Assembly: GCA_905182985.1 (NCBI GenBank)
Contig: CAJJDN010000172.1
Coordinates: 84,408 to 148,407, forward strand
Source: Paramecium sonneborni
Lineage: Eukaryota > Ciliophora > Oligohymenophorea > Peniculida > Parameciidae
Length of the DNA: 64,000 bases
Reading direction: 5' to 3'
The notes beneath the pieces are model-generated. The model was not told the origin of the DNA and did not search any database. It worked only from the letters and a program-made list of their open reading frames with translations. How positions within the stretch are numbered: position 1 is the stretch's first letter; every line of letters begins with the position of its first letter. This document shows, one piece after another, positions 1 to 11,498 of this stretch. A program made the translations under genes and the position numbers.

Positions 1-3000
1 TATAGATTAGATACCAATTTTATTTTATTACAACAACTCATGCAATACAATATGTCCAAAAAATTAAGTTCCAGAAAATGGAGTATGTGTTGATTGTAGA
101 TAACCTTGTAAAACTTGTAATACAACTCCTGATGATTGTATATCATGTTTAAATGATTCATATCTTCATGGTAATAAGTGTTTGAGTGTTTGTGATGATG
201 GTTATTATGCAGACAATACCATAAATGAATGTAAATAATGTATATCCCCTTGTTAAAAGTGTCTAAGTCTTACAACTTGTATTACATGTCTATAAAATTA
301 AATTAATAAAATTTTGGTAGATGGCACTTGTATATCCTCTTGTCCAACTGGTTATTATGAATCTAAAGGCACATGTTTATTATGCACTATTGATTCCAAA
401 GATAAGGTTTGCAATTCAACTGTTTAAGTTCTTGAAAGTATTTAAACTGAAAAATTCATTCCTATGCCTTGCACTATCCTTACATTAGTATTTACTACTA
501 CTGTTATTGTTGCAAAAATTACTAAACCTGAAACTTTTATTCCTGGTGCTGTAACATCTATTGGAGGTTTATTTGAATGGGGTAGTCATTGTGTCTTATT
601 ATATTTAAGCTATTCTTAATGGGGATTATTTAATACTAAAAACTATATTATTATGGGAGCTTTGGCTTTTAATTATTTATTTAATTTTATTCATTTGATA
701 TCTGCAAGATTTACTATCTATAATGATGCTTATTTTTAATAATGGTTAAGTAGTAGATAAGTTAATAAAATTACTTATGCTATGTTATCTTTCATTGGGT
801 TCATCACTACCTTTAAAATTAATAAATTATATTTCTCTAGATACTTTGGTTTTTATTTCTTTAAGGCTTGTATTGTTGACATTAATAAATTTCTCTTTTT
901 CAATATCATCTCTTTATTAAGCATTTTTTTAACTACTTTACCAATGATTGTTGCTTCAGCAATCATTTTAAACGAGTATGATTAGAAAGATTAATTGTAT
1001 ATTTCTACTATTGATTCTATTATTGTTACTTTCATTATTTTTATTTCCATTATTTGGGAATCTTAAAAAAATGAAGATTATTTTAAAGAAAATGGACTTT
1101 AAGCTTTAAATTATGTTGTAGCATAATCTTTTATTGCTGGATAATCTGAATAATAACCTGTAGATTAATCTGTAGAATAAGAAGAAGTTAATTTAAATGA
1201 AGAAATTCAAAAATAATAAATAGAATAATTTTAAAAAATTCATTCTACTAATAATTAAAAAAAATCATTTTTACTTAAAAATAATTCTGATATTATCAAT
1301 CCAGGAAAAAAACATACTGTTGTTCCAGAAGATGGACCATTTTTTAGAACTTAAAATAGTGATTCATACACTAGTCAACAAAAAAAAGAATTTGATTAAT
1401 TTATTCATAACAAAAATACTAAAAAAAATCCAGATGATTAATCACTTAATTTATCTTCAATTTAAGAATAACCATAACATCCACTTAATGAAACTTCATA
1501 AGATAAAGATTTTTTCAATGATTACAAAGTATTATAATTTCAAAATCCTGAAGAACTTCAACAAAAATTTATGTAAACTGAATCTTAATAAGATTTTGAT
1601 CTTTCTTCAGAATTAGAAGGTAATAATTTTAATTTTTAAACAAATCAATTAAATACTCCATAAAATATTACTGCAAAAGGTACTAAATTCAAAAAAAGAA
1701 ATAAAACTATTGAAATCGTAGTAGATGAAATGAATTATGATAAAAATGATTCAAATTAAATCTAAAATAGTCCTGATTAAAAAAAATAATAAGAAAATAA
1801 TGAAGAAGAATTCCTCAAATAAAAATTAGAAGAAGAAAGACTCAAAATTATCAAAGAAGAAGAATTGAAGTTAGAATAATTAAAAGAAGAATAAAGATTA
1901 AAAGAAGAATTATATCAAGAACAATTATTATAAATATAATTAGAAAAATAGAGAATTGAGAATGAAAAAAAATAAATAGAAGAAGCTGAAAGAATTAAGG
2001 CTGAAAAAATAATTAAAGAAACTTAAAGAAGGGAAAAAGAAATCTTATTGGAAAATGAAGAAAAATAGAAATTGTGGGCATCTTAATTAGAAGAAGAATA
2101 AAGATAGAGAGTAATTTAAGAACAAAGAGAATTTGAATTAAAATAAGAATTAGAAAAAGAGAAATTAGAAAAAATTAAATTTTAATAATAATTACAGGAA
2201 AAACTAATAAGAGAGTAAGAATTGGAAAAATTAGAAATAGAAAAAAAAAAAAAAGCTGAAATGGAAAGATTGGAATTATAAAAATTAGAGGAAATTAGAT
2301 TAGAGGAATTAAAAATTTATAAATAAAAAGAATTAGAATTACAAAAACAACTTTAAGAATAAATTAAAAAAGAAAAAGAAGAATATGAATTAAGAAAAAT
2401 ATAAGAGGAAGAAACTTTAAAATTATAAGGAGAATTATTAAAAAGATAACAATAAGAAGAATTAAGATTAAAATAAGAAGAAGAAATAAGACAATAGCAA
2501 GTATTATAATTAAAATTACAAAAAGAAGAAGAATTAAGGAAATAGTAAGAAGAAGAGGAAAATCAAAAGTAACTTAAATTATTATAAGAAGAAGAATAAA
2601 AGTAACTTAGATTATTATTAGAAGAAGAAGAATAAAAAAAACTTAAATTATTTTAAGAAGAAGAATAAAAAAGGTTAAAATTATTATAAGAAGAAGAAGA
2701 ATTATAGAGACTTAAATTATTAGAATAAGAAGAATAAAAAATATTTAATTCTTCTGCTTAGAGAAATTAATCACTCTAATTCATAGATTTTGATAATGAT
2801 CAAGATTAAATTTCTTAAGATAAAGAAGCTAACAAAAATAAGAAACAAATTTTCTTATAATTAGATGATCTTGATGATTAATTTGTACCTCAAAAGAAAT
2901 CGAAATTTGATAGCGCTTCTATAGAATTGGCTGAGGAAAAAATTATACAAGAAAATGATTAAAGTGGTTGTCAAAATACTGATTATTTAAGATAATTTGA

Positions 3001-3550
3001 TATAAATGATCCAAAAGATATATTTTAACCTAGAATTTCATCTAAAAGTATAAGTGTTAATCATACTCATAATAATCCTTAATAAATTAATAAGACCATA
3101 CAAGATTATCCTAATTCTAGGCATTTTTCAGGAGTTAATCAGCATTAATTTATTCCTAAAAAGAAAAATTCAAATGTCCCTATTACAAACTATCAAAAAT
3201 AAGAAATTCCAAAAAGATCCTCAAAATCTTCTAATCCTCATAATACTCTTAATTAACAGAGTTAAAATAAAGTTTTAGGAACTCCTACAAACTATTAGCA
3301 AAATAACATTAATTTTATTGGAAATGCTTACAATACTTTTGCACCTAAAACAGTTATAAATAAAGAAAAAGATGATAGATATTTAAGATAGAAAGAAGAA
3401 ATATATCTATAGCATATTCCAAATTATTATGAGAAATAAGTCTTAGAGGATTTAAAAAAGAAAAAATAATATTAATAATAAAAAAAGAATGCAAGATCCA
3501 GTTAACATAAGTAATTTGAAGTAGCTGATGATCTCCATTTGGATTTCTGA
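1..3550 (+). CDS. Cys-rich multi-pass membrane protein with long acidic coiled-coil tail (5' partial)
   Basis: One reading frame is open from the left edge to TGA at 3548-3550; the start lies outside the window. The first part holds furin/growth-factor-receptor-like cysteine repeats (pattern CxxC, e.g. CVDCRQPCKTC near 86-118 and a second block near 225-300). About 460-1060 encodes several hydrophobic segments, probably four to six membrane spans. From about 1100 to the end the protein is a cytoplasmic-type tail dominated by Glu, Lys and Gln, with a heptad-like coil at 1800-2740. Cys-rich ectodomain proteins with a membrane C-terminus form a large ciliate family, seen again at 11499-20081, but this long tail is unusual. 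I see no catalytic domain, and the function is unknown. No intron is needed in the visible part. Confidence 0.85.
2565..2740 (+). repeat. Tandem coding repeat of 11-12 codons inside the coiled-coil tail
   Basis: Five consecutive units follow the pattern (Q/K/R)-L-(K/R)-L-L/F-x-E-E-E-(E)-Q-K, for example QLKLLQEEEQK, QLRLLLEEEEQK, KLKLFQEEEQK and RLKLLQEEEEL. The DNA repeats are imperfect (about 33-36 nt each), so the array is likely to expand and contract. Confidence 0.8.
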
Positions 3551-3780
3551 ATAATTAATTTTGACATTATACATAGAAATTTAATTTTCTTTATTATTTG
3601 TATTGTTTATAAATTCTTTGAAAAATTACTTATCCTCGTCTTAAGATTTTTAGAAAACAATCTCTACTGTATATTTGGTAAGAATAAGCTAAGATTTTTT
3701 AAAAATTTTGTTTGAGTAAAAAAATGAATAAAACTTCTTAATTTTTTATTAGATTTTATATGAATATCTATAATAATTTT

Positions 3781-4035
3781 TCAATCACTTTCGATTGTAA
3801 ACATTCTCAAGGTACCTAATGCAACACCTCCTAAAAATTAATAGAATTCTTCCTAAAAAAATGAAAAAGATAATTTTACTTCTGTTTTGAATGAATCCTC
3901 TTGTTATAAGTGTCTTCTATAATTTCTGATTGGTCTGAGAACATTTCTTTCAAGCTTTCTATTGAATGGCGGAACAAATAAATATCCAACAGTCACAGCT
4001 CCTGCTGTTCCTAATGCTATCTTAGCCAATACCAT
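3781..4035 (-). CDS. Small hydrophobic protein of unknown function
   Basis: ATG at 4035 and TGA at 3781-3783. The protein begins MVLAKIALGTAGAVTVGYLF, a hydrophobic N-terminus, followed by a basic stretch (FNRKLERNVLRPIRNYRRH). A 27-nt GT...TAG segment at 3853-3879 looks like an intron. Removing it joins KTE to EEFYQFLGGVALGTLRM and gives about 75 aa. Keeping it adds nine residues (VKLSFSFFQ) without a stop. I favour splicing because the segment has intron composition. A small mitochondrial or organelle membrane protein is possible, but I do not recognise the family. It ends 230 nt from the convergent gene at 1-3550 and starts 38 nt downstream of the stop of the next minus-strand gene. Confidence 0.7.
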
Positions 4036-4073
4036 TTTATTTATTAAAATATATAAATAATAATTAAATATTT

Positions 4074-4386
4074 TCATTTTTCTTCTATTTTAGCCATAAT
4101 ACTTAAAACCTACTCAATTAATTTTTAAAATTCATTTTCAGAAACCTTGCCATCTTAATTTTCATCTAATTCTTTTAATATTTCATCCATTTCTTCTGAT
4201 GATGGCCTTTCAATTTTTAATATATCAGCACAATTATTTAGAATTGAAATTAGTTCTCTAAAATTTTTATATAACTTTTAACTTTCTTTCTAAAAAGCCA
4301 CTATCATCCTCATCTAAAGCATTAAAAGCAACTTTAGTAATTTTTTTAACTTTTTAAGCGTTGTTTAAAATTTCTCTAAAACTCAT
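4074..4386 (-). CDS. Small EF-hand calcium-binding protein
   Basis: ATG at 4386, TGA at 4074-4076 and one 25-nt intron at 4258-4282 give 95 aa. Two EF-hand loops are visible: DEDDSGFLERKEL near residues 20-32, formed across the splice junction, and DENQDGKVSENEF near 65-77. Both have Asp at position 1, Gly at position 6 and an acidic residue at position 12. The size and two-hand architecture recall half of calmodulin or S100-like ciliate calcium sensors. No signal peptide is visible, so it is probably cytosolic. The gene is divergent from UTP12 with only 23 bp between the two ATGs, so the two promoters must overlap. Confidence 0.9.
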
Positions 4387-4409
4387 TAAATATAATTAAT
4401 TAATTATTT
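4387..4409. promoter_or_regulatory. 23-bp divergent promoter region
   Basis: These 23 bases are all that separate the start codon of the EF-hand gene (minus) from that of UTP12 (plus). They are almost pure A+T. Both 5' leaders and core promoters must lie here or inside the coding regions. I see no recognisable motif. Confidence 0.5.
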
Positions 4410-6918
4410 ATGGTCAAAGCTTATTTTGGATATAAATTTGAGACTCTTTTTGGTAATATTAGCAATAATGGAGGAGTAATAATTAATGATATAGCATATA
4501 CAATAGTGGATTAATATTTACTTTTGTTAAATATTAAGACACAAGAGATTATTTAATAAATTGTAATAGAAGGTAAAAATATAAAAATGACAAAAATTGC
4601 TATAAAAGATAATACTTTAGCAATGGGATATCATGATGGTGAAATAATAATATATAATATGGTTGATAAAGAAGTTTAATGCAGATTTTTTAACCATTAA
4701 AGTGAAATAACTTAATTATTATTTTTAAGTGAGACTATTTTAATAAGTGGAAGTTGTGATACTTCTATAATAGTATGGGATTTAGCTGATTAATCATTAT
4801 AATTTAGATTGATTGGACATTCAAATTAAATTACTGCTTTAGAATTAATTACTCTTGAAGATCAAAGCTTAGCATTTACTTAATAATTTATAGTTTCAGG
4901 TAGTAAAGATGGATTAGTAAAAATATGGGATTTAAACCTTGAATGTTCTGTGGCTACATTATCAAGTATGCATAGTGAAGTCACATGTTTATGTGTTTTT
5001 GAAAATTATTTAATCATTTGTACTAATTCTGATGAAGTTCTTATTAAATAATGTTAATTAAATTCAGGAAAATGTTAAATTGAAGATGATGGTATTATTA
5101 AGAGGTAATCTTTTATTAGAGCACTTTAATGTTAATATATTTAATAGAAATTAATGATTTTAAGTAAAAATATTATATATTTTAGATAATGAAAAGAAAA
5201 TCGAAGTTTATAAATCAAAATAAGGAAAAAAACTTTAAAAAGCTGAAAGTCTTAGTCAATCTTTAATTTATAGTACAGTCATTTCATAATTAAACAAAAT
5301 AGTTTATTTTTAAGCTATTGTGTATAAAAACCTATTAAAAATAGTTATTTTCACATCCGATAATTAAATTGTGATAAAGGAATTATCTAATGATAATATT
5401 GATGAAAATAATAATATAGTCATTCAATAAATTAGTGGTCAAATTAAATAAATAAAATTAACATAAAATGATAATAAACTAATAGTAATAGCATCAAACA
5501 AATGTTATTAATTTGATAATGAAACTGCTTAATAACTTAATAGTATATCAAATACAAATAATTATACTTCTCTATGTATTTTACCAAAAAATAAGTACTT
5601 TATGGTTGGAGATGAAAAAGGAACTTTATATTTAATTGATATGAATTAAAATGAAGTTATTTTTGAATAAAAAATACATAATTCAAATATTAATAGTATT
5701 GAATGTCATGAGAATTGCAAAGCATTTAATGGTTTAGTAATAATGACAACAGAGATAGATAAGAAAGTAAATTTTGTAGAGTTATTTTTTAATAAAACAT
5801 AAAAATGTTTAGAATTTTAAGTAGTTAATACAATATATTTGAAAGAAAATATAAGAAGTGCTTAATTTTCATATGATGGTAATTACTATGCATTTGCTTA
5901 AATGAATAATATAGTATCAATATATTATTGTGATTCTCATAAATTGTATTTAGAATTATATGGACATTCATTACCTGTTTTAACTTTTGCATATACTTCA
6001 GATGATACAATAGTAATATCAGCTGGTGCAGACAAAAGTATTAAATTATGGGCAACAGATTTTGGAAATTGTAAGAAAACAATTAAAGCACATACAGCAG
6101 AAGTTATTTAAATTAAAACTGTTAATGACACACATTATTTTTTTAGTGGATGCAAAGATAATATTATTAAATATTGGGATGGAGATACATATTAATTAAT
6201 ATTATAATTTAATGAAGCATTAACTGGAATATAATCATTAGTTATTGGATGTATTGGAGATTTGTTTTATTCAGCTACTAAAAATGGAGTCATCAGAAAA
6301 TATGTTTAAACTAAGGAATAAATTTTTGTTTCTGAAGAGGAAGAAAAGAGATTACAAGAATCCCTAATGTAAGAATTATAAAATAAAAATAAATAATCAA
6401 CTGGATTTGATTAAGGTTAAGATTAAGTGAAAAAAGATTTAACTCTTGTCTAAATTGGATAATAAAAATTATTGGAAACTGAATAATTAATGGATATATT
6501 AGAAAAAATTAAATAGTATCGAGAAACTATTGAATTAGGTGAAATTCCAAATGAAGATCTATTTTACAATAAGAATGTTACAGAGTATTTATTTGATAAT
6601 CTCTAAAATTCAGACTTGAGTTCTCTAATGAAATTTTTACATCATCAACATTTAGTTACTTTAATAAATGAAATGAATTAAGATATTGCTTTAAAATAAT
6701 ATCCAATTATCATAAATAAGTTAATAACTTATATTTTTAATAAGATTGATGGATTTGGATTTAATTCACATGAAATAATGATGAAAGTTCTTAACATAAG
6801 AACTTAATTACAAATATATTTTAAAAAGGAGAAGAAAATAGCTGGATTCAACCTTGACATTCTTAATTTAATGATCTAAGATATAAGTAAAAACTAGGAT
6901 GATTTTATTTTTGAATGA
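4410..6918 (+). CDS. UTP12: UTP12/WDR3 (Dip2), WD40 subunit of the small-subunit processome
   Basis: ATG at 4410 and TGA at 6916-6918. One 22-nt intron at 5164-5185 restores the frame, giving about 828 aa. The protein carries two sets of WD40 repeats, with blades ending in DTSIIVWDL, DGLVKIWDL and DKSIKLWATDF, matching the tandem propellers of this family. A C-terminal helical Utp12 domain follows (about residues 680-820; e.g. LMKFLHHQHLVTLINEM). In other eukaryotes UTP12 is part of the UTP-B complex on U3 snoRNA and pre-rRNA in the nucleolus and is needed for 18S rRNA processing. The length is slightly below the yeast and human proteins (about 940 aa). Confidence 0.9.
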
Positions 6919-7003
6919 TTAATTTATATGTTTATAAATTAGTGATGTGGATAATTTTAAATAATATAAATTGTTATTATTCTAAAATAAAATAAATATT
7001 TTA

Positions 7004-7384
7004 TCAATAATGTATTTGATTATTCTGATCTGTACTGATTAAAACATATTGATAAACTTATTTAAGATTATTAAGTAGATTTTATTAATTGCTTAATTGA
7101 TTTTGATGTACAAATTTGATGAGAATCAACTTAAAAGGCCTATTAGTTAATATTATGAAACTTACTTCTTCTATATTATATTCCTCTACTATAAGCATAT
7201 ACAAATTTATTTATTACCAGTTTTGAAAAAAAGTCATTTTTTGGATCCAAAAAATTGCTGATTATAATAAATAATCTCTCTAGGCAGAATTACGCTTTTC
7301 TTCTATCTTGTTTTTTTACCTTTTTATTAGGTTTTATTTTAAATTTAAAAAAGTTTTTTTCCTTTTTAAAGATGACTTGCTCAT
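7004..7384 (-). CDS. Possible small basic protein, unknown
   Basis: An intron-less frame runs from ATG at 7384 to TGA at 7004-7006 (126 aa). The N-terminus is strongly basic (MSKSSLKRKKTFLNLKQNL) and the rest is Leu/Ile/Asn-rich. It lies 3' of UTP12 and convergent to it, with an 85-nt gap. Frames of this length are not rare here by chance, since TGA is the only stop, and I recognise no family. It may be a real small gene or a relic. Confidence 0.35.
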
Positions 7385-7997
7385 AGTTAAGCTTAAGATT
7401 TTGACTATATAATTTAAAGTAATAAGATATTTAAAATTATTTTTTAACTATTCAAGTTCAGCTATTCTATTATAATTTAGCATACAATACATTACCTTTA
7501 ATTAGGAATGTAAAAATTTTAGTAATTATTGGATTAGATTGTAATATTTTATTAAATAATTTTAGATGTTGTTTAATAAAAATTACAAAATACATATTTT
7601 TAGTATTTTTTTTGATAGATTTAAGTTTTGGATAACATTTTTTTGGGAAAGGAGCGATGATTCCAATAATTTTATAAGTTTTATAATGTTATAGAATTAG
7701 TGTTAATTGCTTCTTCATATTAAAAATTTAACAATTAAATTAGAATAATTTATACATATAATTTTGCTAATTGGATTAATCTAAATAATATTTTTCTTGT
7801 TTGGTGGTTTAAAAATCCTTGTATGATCATTTGAAAAATAATTTGCTTTTGGGAAGAGTTAGAATTTATTATATTTAATAAGTTATCCATTATAAGGAAG
7901 CTTGCTTAATTAATATTCTTTTATATAGTAGATTAGATAGAATGATGATTATAATGTAAAATTGTTATGAATAATTATCAATATTATAAATATAAAA
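7385..7997. other. Intergenic, no gene recognised
   Basis: About 610 bases of very A+T-rich sequence lie upstream of the kinase gene. The short frames present are unconvincing. The last part must contain the kinase promoter. Confidence 0.5.
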
Positions 7998-9799
7998 ATG
8001 AAGTCTCGTTATATTTAGATTGATAAATATATGATAGACACTTAAAAGTAATTAGGAAAAGGAAATTGTGGAACAGTTTACTTGGGATTTTATGCGAAAG
8101 GAACTGGAGATGAAAAAATCTTTTTGGCTATAAAGGAAATCCCTGTAAAAGCTTCCCCTGAAGTAACAGTATCCCTTTTACAAGAAATAAATGTGTTAAG
8201 AAAAATAAATCATTAAAATATCGTTGGTTTTATAGATGCAAAAAAGAATGAAGAATTTATGTATTTGGTTACAGAATATTGTAATTAAGGAGCTTTGGAT
8301 GATTTTATATTAAATCACAATTTATCAGAAGAAGATGTTGTTGTGTTCTTTAGATAAATTGCAGCAGCATTCAAATATTTAGTTACGAAAAAGATTATTC
8401 ATAGAGATATTAAACCATAAAATTTATTATTACATAATGGGTAAGTGAAAGTTGCAGATTTTGGATTAGCTAAAGTCATGGATCAATCAAATTAAAGTGG
8501 TAAATTTCAAACTTTTAGTGGAACTCCAGTTTTTATGTCTCCTTAAATAATTAAATAAGAATCTTATAATAGTTTAAGTGATATGTGGTCTTTAGGAGTT
8601 ACTTTCTATTTTATGTTATTTAGAGAATATCCTTGGGAAGAGGTCAATCCATTAAAGTTGTTAAAGAAAATCTAACATAAAAGTATACATTTTATTTAAA
8701 ATTTAGTTGATAATCTAATACCTGAAGGATGTACATTATCAGAACCAACTAAAGATCTTTTAAAAAGAATGCTTGTTATTGAAGAAAATAATAGAATTTC
8801 ATGGCAAGATTTCTTTAATCATAAAGCTATAAAAATTGAATAAGATCCTTAATTTACATTATCAACTTAAGACACAGTTGAAGATTTAACTTTAAACAAT
8901 TTCTTAATTTAAAGTGCAAGTCTTAGTTTATCAGACAAAGAACAAGATGAAATGTAAGAATATGGAAGAAGATAAACATTGTAAATCTAATTTTTAATAT
9001 TAGAAATTATTTAGCTCATTAAAATATTTTAAATAGAGCCAGAAAAGCAAAAGATCATTTAGAGTTTGAAAAATCTATTGGATATTATTTTTTATAAGTT
9101 GCTAAAGAATTAGAAAGTCAAAAAAAAATTGATTCTGCAAATTTGATACCTGAAGATTTGTACATAAAATGCATGTTTTTACTATACAAAAGAATTTATT
9201 GTGTCTTTTCATCATTAAATTAAATGCTATTATTTGATTGTAATGAAGCAGGCATTATAGAAATTGATCCATAAGATTGGTTAGAATTAATGACATCTGA
9301 ATATCATCAAAATGATTTATAAAAAATTAGATAGAGTACTTAAAGGGATTTTGATATTTCTAGAAAAGAATTTATTAAATGGAAAGAATAATTATATGAT
9401 GCTTAATTTTAATTAGAAAAATTCTCCATTATTGAAAGAGGAGATGCTTATAAAGATAATAGTATCGAAGAAAATGAATACTTAATTATGGCAATTAATG
9501 ATAATTTTAAAGAAATGTTTTTAATTTTAGCACAATAATTAGAACCTATATATTTATAAATTTTAGAAACTTAAAAACCTATTAATAAACATTAAATATA
9601 CAATGAAAAGAAAATTGATACTATATTTGTTTATGATTTGATAATATTCTTATGTTTCAGAAATATTGTTAAAAAACCATAATAAGATTGTTGCATATAA
9701 ATAAATTTTTAAAAGTATTATGAAGATAGAAAAAGAATTGAAGAAATAGAAATATTACATAGAATTTAGAAGCAGTATTAAGCTTGGAAGCAGAATTGA
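7998..9799 (+). CDS. ULK/ATG1-like Ser/Thr protein kinase
   Basis: ATG at 7998, TGA at 9797-9799 and one intron at 8981-9003 (23 nt), about 592 aa. The kinase domain fills roughly residues 10-275. It has the glycine loop LGKGNCGTVYLG, the catalytic Lys in LAIKEI, the catalytic loop HRDIKPQNLLL, the metal motif DFGLA and an activation segment GTPVFMSPQIIKQE. The APE motif is therefore replaced by SPQ, as is common in ciliate ULK-like kinases. The remaining 300 residues are helical with no known domain. ATG1/ULK kinases start autophagy, but ciliates have very many paralogues, so the precise role is open. Confidence 0.85.
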
Positions 9800-10430
9800 A
9801 TTTATTATTTGTTTATAATTTATTTATTTTTGCATTATTGAATTTCGCATTAGCTATTTTCAATTAAGTGAAAATTAAACCTGTTTAGAAATGATACAGA
9901 AAGTATTTTTTTAATTAAAAAGAAGTGGAGTTTTTGTATCAGAATATATTTTAATTTTTAATATTATGCTGATAATTTAAATATTTATTAATAAAATGTT
10001 TAATCCAACCTTTATGTAAGATAACAAAGTCCAAATAAGTTTGAATATTTCAATAAACTTATGTACTAAACTCTTTCATTAGTTCGGAAAATATCATTAC
10101 GGCTTTTTTTTCTTTTTAAAAAAAAATGTAAGAAATTATTTACTATAAAAGCTGCACCAGGTGAAAAACAAAAAATATGACAAATAAATTTGAAGAAAAA
10201 AATTTTCCAAAGAAAAAGGAGATAATTTTTCTTTCTTGAACTAATGAACCTCAAAACAAAATATTAACATTAATTATATTTATAAAATTAATCAATGTTT
10301 TAATATTAATATATTATTCTCAAATCTTCGCCTTAGCTAATTACTATTAAATTTGTAATTATGACTTTTAAAAGGGCATTCATAATTGCCAGTTTTAAGT
10401 ATTAATCATTCATTTTAATATTTACGTCTA
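9800..10430. other. Intergenic, no gene recognised
   Basis: About 630 bases without a convincing coding frame. It contains poly-A and poly-T runs (for example 10105-10130) and presumably the 3' end of the kinase transcript and the promoter of the next gene. Confidence 0.5.
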
Positions 10431-11365
10431 ATGCTTCCAATATATCCCTTAGCTTCACACTCCAAGCAATAAGAGCTTTAGAATAAAAGGTCTTCCAAAA
10501 TTTTGCAAAAACCTATAGCCAAATAAAAAAGTAAACTTGTCAAATCAAGTAAATGTAATCATGATTCATTAATTTAGTTCATTTCAAACAAAAAGATAAA
10601 GGACAATAGTTATACTAAATTGCTTAGATAGAAAGAATGACTAAATCAAACTCAAATATTGGATATAAATGTCGATAATTAGGTGCATTATTTATCGATT
10701 AGTTTTTAATGAAAGGTTAAATATTAGAAAGGTAATACAACAAAGAATCAGCTGAATATAAGCTATCATTTATTACTTAAAATACTGGAATCTAAAGTAG
10801 AGATAATTTAGAAAATGACGAAATGTTGCATTTTTACAAACTATTACCTTGTGAAATGATAACAGAAAAAAATAGAAATACATTTTAAGATAAGATTACT
10901 AGACCTTATGAATGCTTTAATTTTTTATTTATTGATGAAAAATTAGTTGGAATTAAAAAAAAAATGAACTTTGATTTGCTTAGAATGATAGGCATAAATG
11001 AAGAAATTTTAGATGATTATGTTTAAAAAGAGAATTAACTTCCAGTATTTTGGAATATTTCCAATTTTATTTAGATAAAAGAGGGAATTTACTATACTAA
11101 TTTAATAAATTTTCAAGGTGAAATTTTCGTATCCCAGATCGAAATCAAAAAATTCATATAAACAAATTCTTGTTAAAAGATATCCCATTAATTTCTATAT
11201 TTTATTTATAATTGTGATAGAAGTCAATTAAATGTCAACCAAATTGAGAAAAATTTTATAAATTATTTTTAGTTATAAGCCCTACCCTTAATACAATAAA
11301 TTTCAATACATAAGTCAAGAATAATGAAACCATGCCTGATTAAACCAATAAAAGATTTTAAGTGA
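10431..11365 (+). CDS. Hypothetical protein, about 301 aa
   Basis: ATG at 10431 (MLPIYPLASHSKQQELQNKR) and TGA at 11363-11365. A 29-nt intron at 10549-10577 contains an in-frame TGA when unspliced and restores the frame when removed. The N-terminal third is basic and Ser/Lys-rich. The rest is mixed and globular-looking (e.g. PYECFNFLFIDEKLVGIKKK, and FWNISNFIQIKEGIYYTNL). I see no transmembrane segment or known motif. It is convergent with the giant surface-protein gene, with 133 nt between them. Confidence 0.65.
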
Positions 11366-11498
11366 AATGGTTATTTATTTATATAAATTATAATTAATTA
11401 TTTATTAATTAAAGATGTTTATACTTTATTGTAAATTATGATTTTTTTTTAATCTTGTGTATATATATAATCTAAATAAACCTAAAATATAAAAATAA

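Noticed and set aside
10066..10254. Minus-strand open frame of 62 codons
   Set aside because: Phe/Lys-rich, low-complexity translation over poly-A and poly-T tracts; no coding character.
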